From Acidobacteriota bacterium (lineage in GTDB: Bacteria; Acidobacteriota; Terriglobia; Bryobacterales; Bryobacteraceae): a DNA stretch of 9,362 nucleotides. The stretch lies in contig JAFDVT010000567.1 of NCBI GenBank assembly GCA_018268875.1, forward strand, positions 1 through 9,362, written 5' to 3'. Positions 5,933 to 9,362 of this stretch are shown here, piece by piece. The position numbers were made by a program, and so were the translations under genes. Every line of letters starts with the position of its first letter. Within the stretch, counting starts at the first letter, position 1. The notes beneath the pieces are model-generated. The model was given only the letters and a program-made list of their open reading frames with translations, searched no databases and had not been told where the DNA came from.

Positions 5933-6628
5933 CGAAATCCAACCGTCTTTCGCATGAATGTCGGTCGCGCCGTCGATGCGTTGATCTTCCAGCAACCCGC
6001 TGATGACGATTTTTCCACGCGAAATGCGCCGCAGTTCCGGCGCGATGCGCTCCAGTACACCCAGTTGAATGTTGGCGATCACGACGTCGATGGACGCGCT
6101 GGCGATGGCGTCCGCGCTGCCCTGAAACGCGTCGGGCGCGGCTTGCGCGGCGGCAAAGTCAAGGTCGCATCCAACGGCTTTGGATGCACCCAACAACTTG
6201 GCGGCTTGTTGTAGAAGTCCTGAGCCGCACCCGATGTCCGCGACGCGACATCCAGGCGTCACATGCCGTTCCAGGGCTTCCAGACACAACAGCGTTGTGG
6301 GATGGTCGCCGTTGCCGAACAGCGTTCCGGGATGCATGGCAAGCTTCAGGCGGCCTTGCGGCGCGGGCGCGTCATCCCACGGCGGTGCGAGCCAAAGACG
6401 CTGGCCGACGGGTTGCGCGGTCCATTCCGCTTGCCAGGACTGATTCCAGTTCTGAACCTCTTCTTCAAAAATCGCGCCGCCGGCTTGCTCCGCGTCTTCG
6501 CGCGAGGCGAACCACGCTTTTACCAGGCCCGGTGTTTCGGTGTCCGCTGCCGCGAGTTCCAGAGGCAGCAAGCGCGCCAACACAACGTCTTCGTCACCTG
6601 CCGCGCAGGCGATCTCAACGCGCCACAT
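5909..6628 (-). CDS. prmA: PrmA-like (ribosomal protein L11) methyltransferase, short form
   Basis: This 239-residue protein resembles PrmA, which uses S-adenosylmethionine to methylate ribosomal protein L11. The landmarks in order are NWNQSWQAEWTAQPVGQRLW (60-79) with the following APPW, matching the PrmA linker; FGNGDHPTTLLCLEALE (104-120); SAM-binding motif I VADIGCGSG (129-137); acidic D155/D157 at the end of strand 2; ANIQLGVLERIAPEL (195-209); and VISGLLEDQ (218-226). It is about 50 residues shorter than E. coli PrmA, mostly through a reduced N-terminal domain and a compressed stretch after motif I where the usual Asn-rich segment is absent. L11 as substrate is therefore likely but not certain. 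The start overlaps the end of the PLC-like gene by 14 bases in another frame, with no clear Shine-Dalgarno, which suggests translational coupling. The 3' end overlaps the convergent DUF1801 gene. Confidence 0.85.
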   Translation of the reverse strand: MWRVEIACAAGDEDVVLARLLPLELAAADTETPGLVKAWFASREDAEQAGGAIFEEEVQNWNQSWQAEWTAQPVGQRLWLAPPWDDAPAPQGRLKLAMHPGTLFGNGDHPTTLLCLEALERHVTPGCRVADIGCGSGLLQQAAKLLGASKAVGCDLDFAAAQAAPDAFQGSADAIASASIDVVIANIQLGVLERIAPELRRISRGKIVISGLLEDQRIDGATDIHAKDGWISLLLPASF

Positions 6629-7502
6629 GCTGTTTTTGGAATGCGGCGAACTCTTCGTATTGATCGGTGGCGACGAAGTCCACACCCGCTTCGATGCAGG
6701 CCTTCCAACGCGCTTCCACTGCCTCTTTCGAGCCGAAGTTGTACGACTCCGTCAAGCCCGGCGCAGAGATTCCGTTGAGCGTGAAGAAGCGAATCCAAAG
6801 GCCATTGTTGTGCGCCTGATCGACCAACGCCTTCAGGCGCTTTTCATCTTCTTTGGTCCAGTCGCCAGCCTTTTTCTGCCCACCTTCTTCGACGAACATC
6901 CAGGGGTTGTTGGACCAGCGATGGTAGTTGTCAGCCTTGTTCTGCGTGCCGCGAGGTACGGCGCCGAACAGCAGCAGGCGGCCGCCGTCGGGCACCGCGT
7001 CATAAAAAGTCTGCTTCTGAACATCAGATTCGCCAGTGAGCACCAGGATCGGCGCCGTCTTCAATTTGGCGACTTTTTCCAGCGTTTTGCCCTTTTTCGC
7101 AGTCATCAGCCAGGGTTCGTATTCCTTGAGCAGCGCCCACACGGCGCGGTGATGTTCCGGCTCGTTCGTTTTGAAGTCCAGGTTCAGGGTGATCACCGGC
7201 CACCTGCTTTTGTCGCCATCCTTCAGTTCCTTTTCGATCAGCGGGCGAACCTTTTCGAAGAAGTATCTGCGCATGAGCGGCTCGGTTCCGGTGGTCTTCA
7301 CCTCGTGCGAAAGCACGGAATGATCGACGTGCCACGCAAGGTCCTGTTCGATCGCAACGGGCAGGCCGGTGGCCAGCGCGCGGTCCATACGGTCGTCAAA
7401 CAAACCGGCATACGGGTAGCAGTTGTGAGCGTCGAACAACACGCGGCGGCCGGCGCCGAAGGCACTGTAAACGACGAGAAACAACAGGAAAAAGCGGAGC
7501 AT
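6615..7502 (-). CDS. Secreted PLC-like/GDPD-like phosphodiesterase
   Basis: This protein of about 295 residues looks like an exported member of the PLC-like phosphodiesterase (TIM barrel) superfamily, which includes glycerophosphodiester phosphodiesterases and PI-specific phospholipase C. Residues 1-18 (MLRFFLLFLVVYSAFGAG) form a signal peptide or N-terminal anchor. The catalytic-type residues seem to be H26-N27 (DAHNCYPYAG), E52 and D54 (AIEQDLAW) and H66-E67 (LSHE). A strand LNLDFK (106-111) matches the 'leiK' strand of GDPDs, and GLWIRFFTLNG (234-244) and DFVATDQYEEF (275-285) match late barrel strands. The likely role is phospholipid or glycerophosphodiester breakdown outside the cytoplasm; the substrate is unknown. 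The start is not certain: ATG at 7502 gives the neatest signal peptide, while ATG at 7523 adds seven residues. No strong Shine-Dalgarno separates them. It is divergent from valS and runs into the PrmA-like gene. Confidence 0.75.
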   Translation of the reverse strand: MLRFFLLFLVVYSAFGAGRRVLFDAHNCYPYAGLFDDRMDRALATGLPVAIEQDLAWHVDHSVLSHEVKTTGTEPLMRRYFFEKVRPLIEKELKDGDKSRWPVITLNLDFKTNEPEHHRAVWALLKEYEPWLMTAKKGKTLEKVAKLKTAPILVLTGESDVQKQTFYDAVPDGGRLLLFGAVPRGTQNKADNYHRWSNNPWMFVEEGGQKKAGDWTKEDEKRLKALVDQAHNNGLWIRFFTLNGISAPGLTESYNFGSKEAVEARWKACIEAGVDFVATDQYEEFAAFQKQHVAR

Positions 7503-7524
7503 ACGGATAGCCACATGATACATT

Positions 7525-7529
7525 GAAGG
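7525..7529 (+). promoter_or_regulatory. Ribosome-binding site of valS
   Basis: GAAGG stands six bases before the ATG at 7536, a good Shine-Dalgarno distance. It supports this ATG as the valS start, because MQLEKVYEPQ is the usual short lead-in before the ValRS catalytic domain. The site lies only a few bases from the start of the divergent PLC-like gene, so any valS promoter must lie largely within that gene's 5' part. Confidence 0.6.
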
Positions 7530-7535
7530 CATTCC

Positions 7536-9362
<1,827 letters not shown>

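Overview
The window looks like a piece of a bacterial chromosome of roughly 60% G+C with very tight gene packing. Several things point to Acidobacteriota, perhaps the Bryobacter/Solibacter side. The membrane Ser/Thr kinase has an N-terminal 'SPERW...LFHQA' leader typical of that phylum, it is paired with a Sigma-70_ECF (PF07638-type) sigma factor, and the Lnt-like protein is of a divergent 'CKD' type. This assignment is inference from family resemblance; no rRNA or other decisive marker is present.

Layout, left to right. (1) The 3' part of a plus-strand apolipoprotein N-acyltransferase-like gene, cut by the window start, ends at 1136. (2) A minus-strand run of four genes occupies 5380 down to 1137. 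In transcription order these are a DtxR/MntR-type metal-dependent regulator, a small cupin, an ECF-like sigma factor and a large one-pass membrane Ser/Thr kinase. The gaps are 9, 11 and 39 bases, so they may form one operon. (3) A plus-strand DUF1801 gene diverges from the regulator across 78 bases. (4) A minus-strand pair follows: a secreted PLC/GDPD-like phosphodiesterase, then a PrmA-like methyltransferase that overlaps it by 14 bases. (5) A plus-strand valyl-tRNA synthetase gene diverges from that pair and runs off the right edge, about two thirds complete.

The most interesting part is the sigma factor/kinase pair. The usual acidic stretch of sigma region 2.2 is replaced by a Thr-containing 'QPTA' stretch, and the partner kinase has all its catalytic residues. 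This fits the known principle of a sigma factor switched on by phosphorylation, as described for EcfP/PknT of Vibrio parahaemolyticus. In this window the pair also sits behind a metal-responsive regulator and a cupin. Whether the metal regulator really controls the kinase/sigma pair is untested.

Both convergent junctions lack any room for a terminator: stop codons abut at 1136/1137, and coding regions overlap by 24 bases at 5909-5932. No RNA genes, mobile elements, CRISPR arrays or long repeats were seen. No gene-free stretch exceeds 78 bases.
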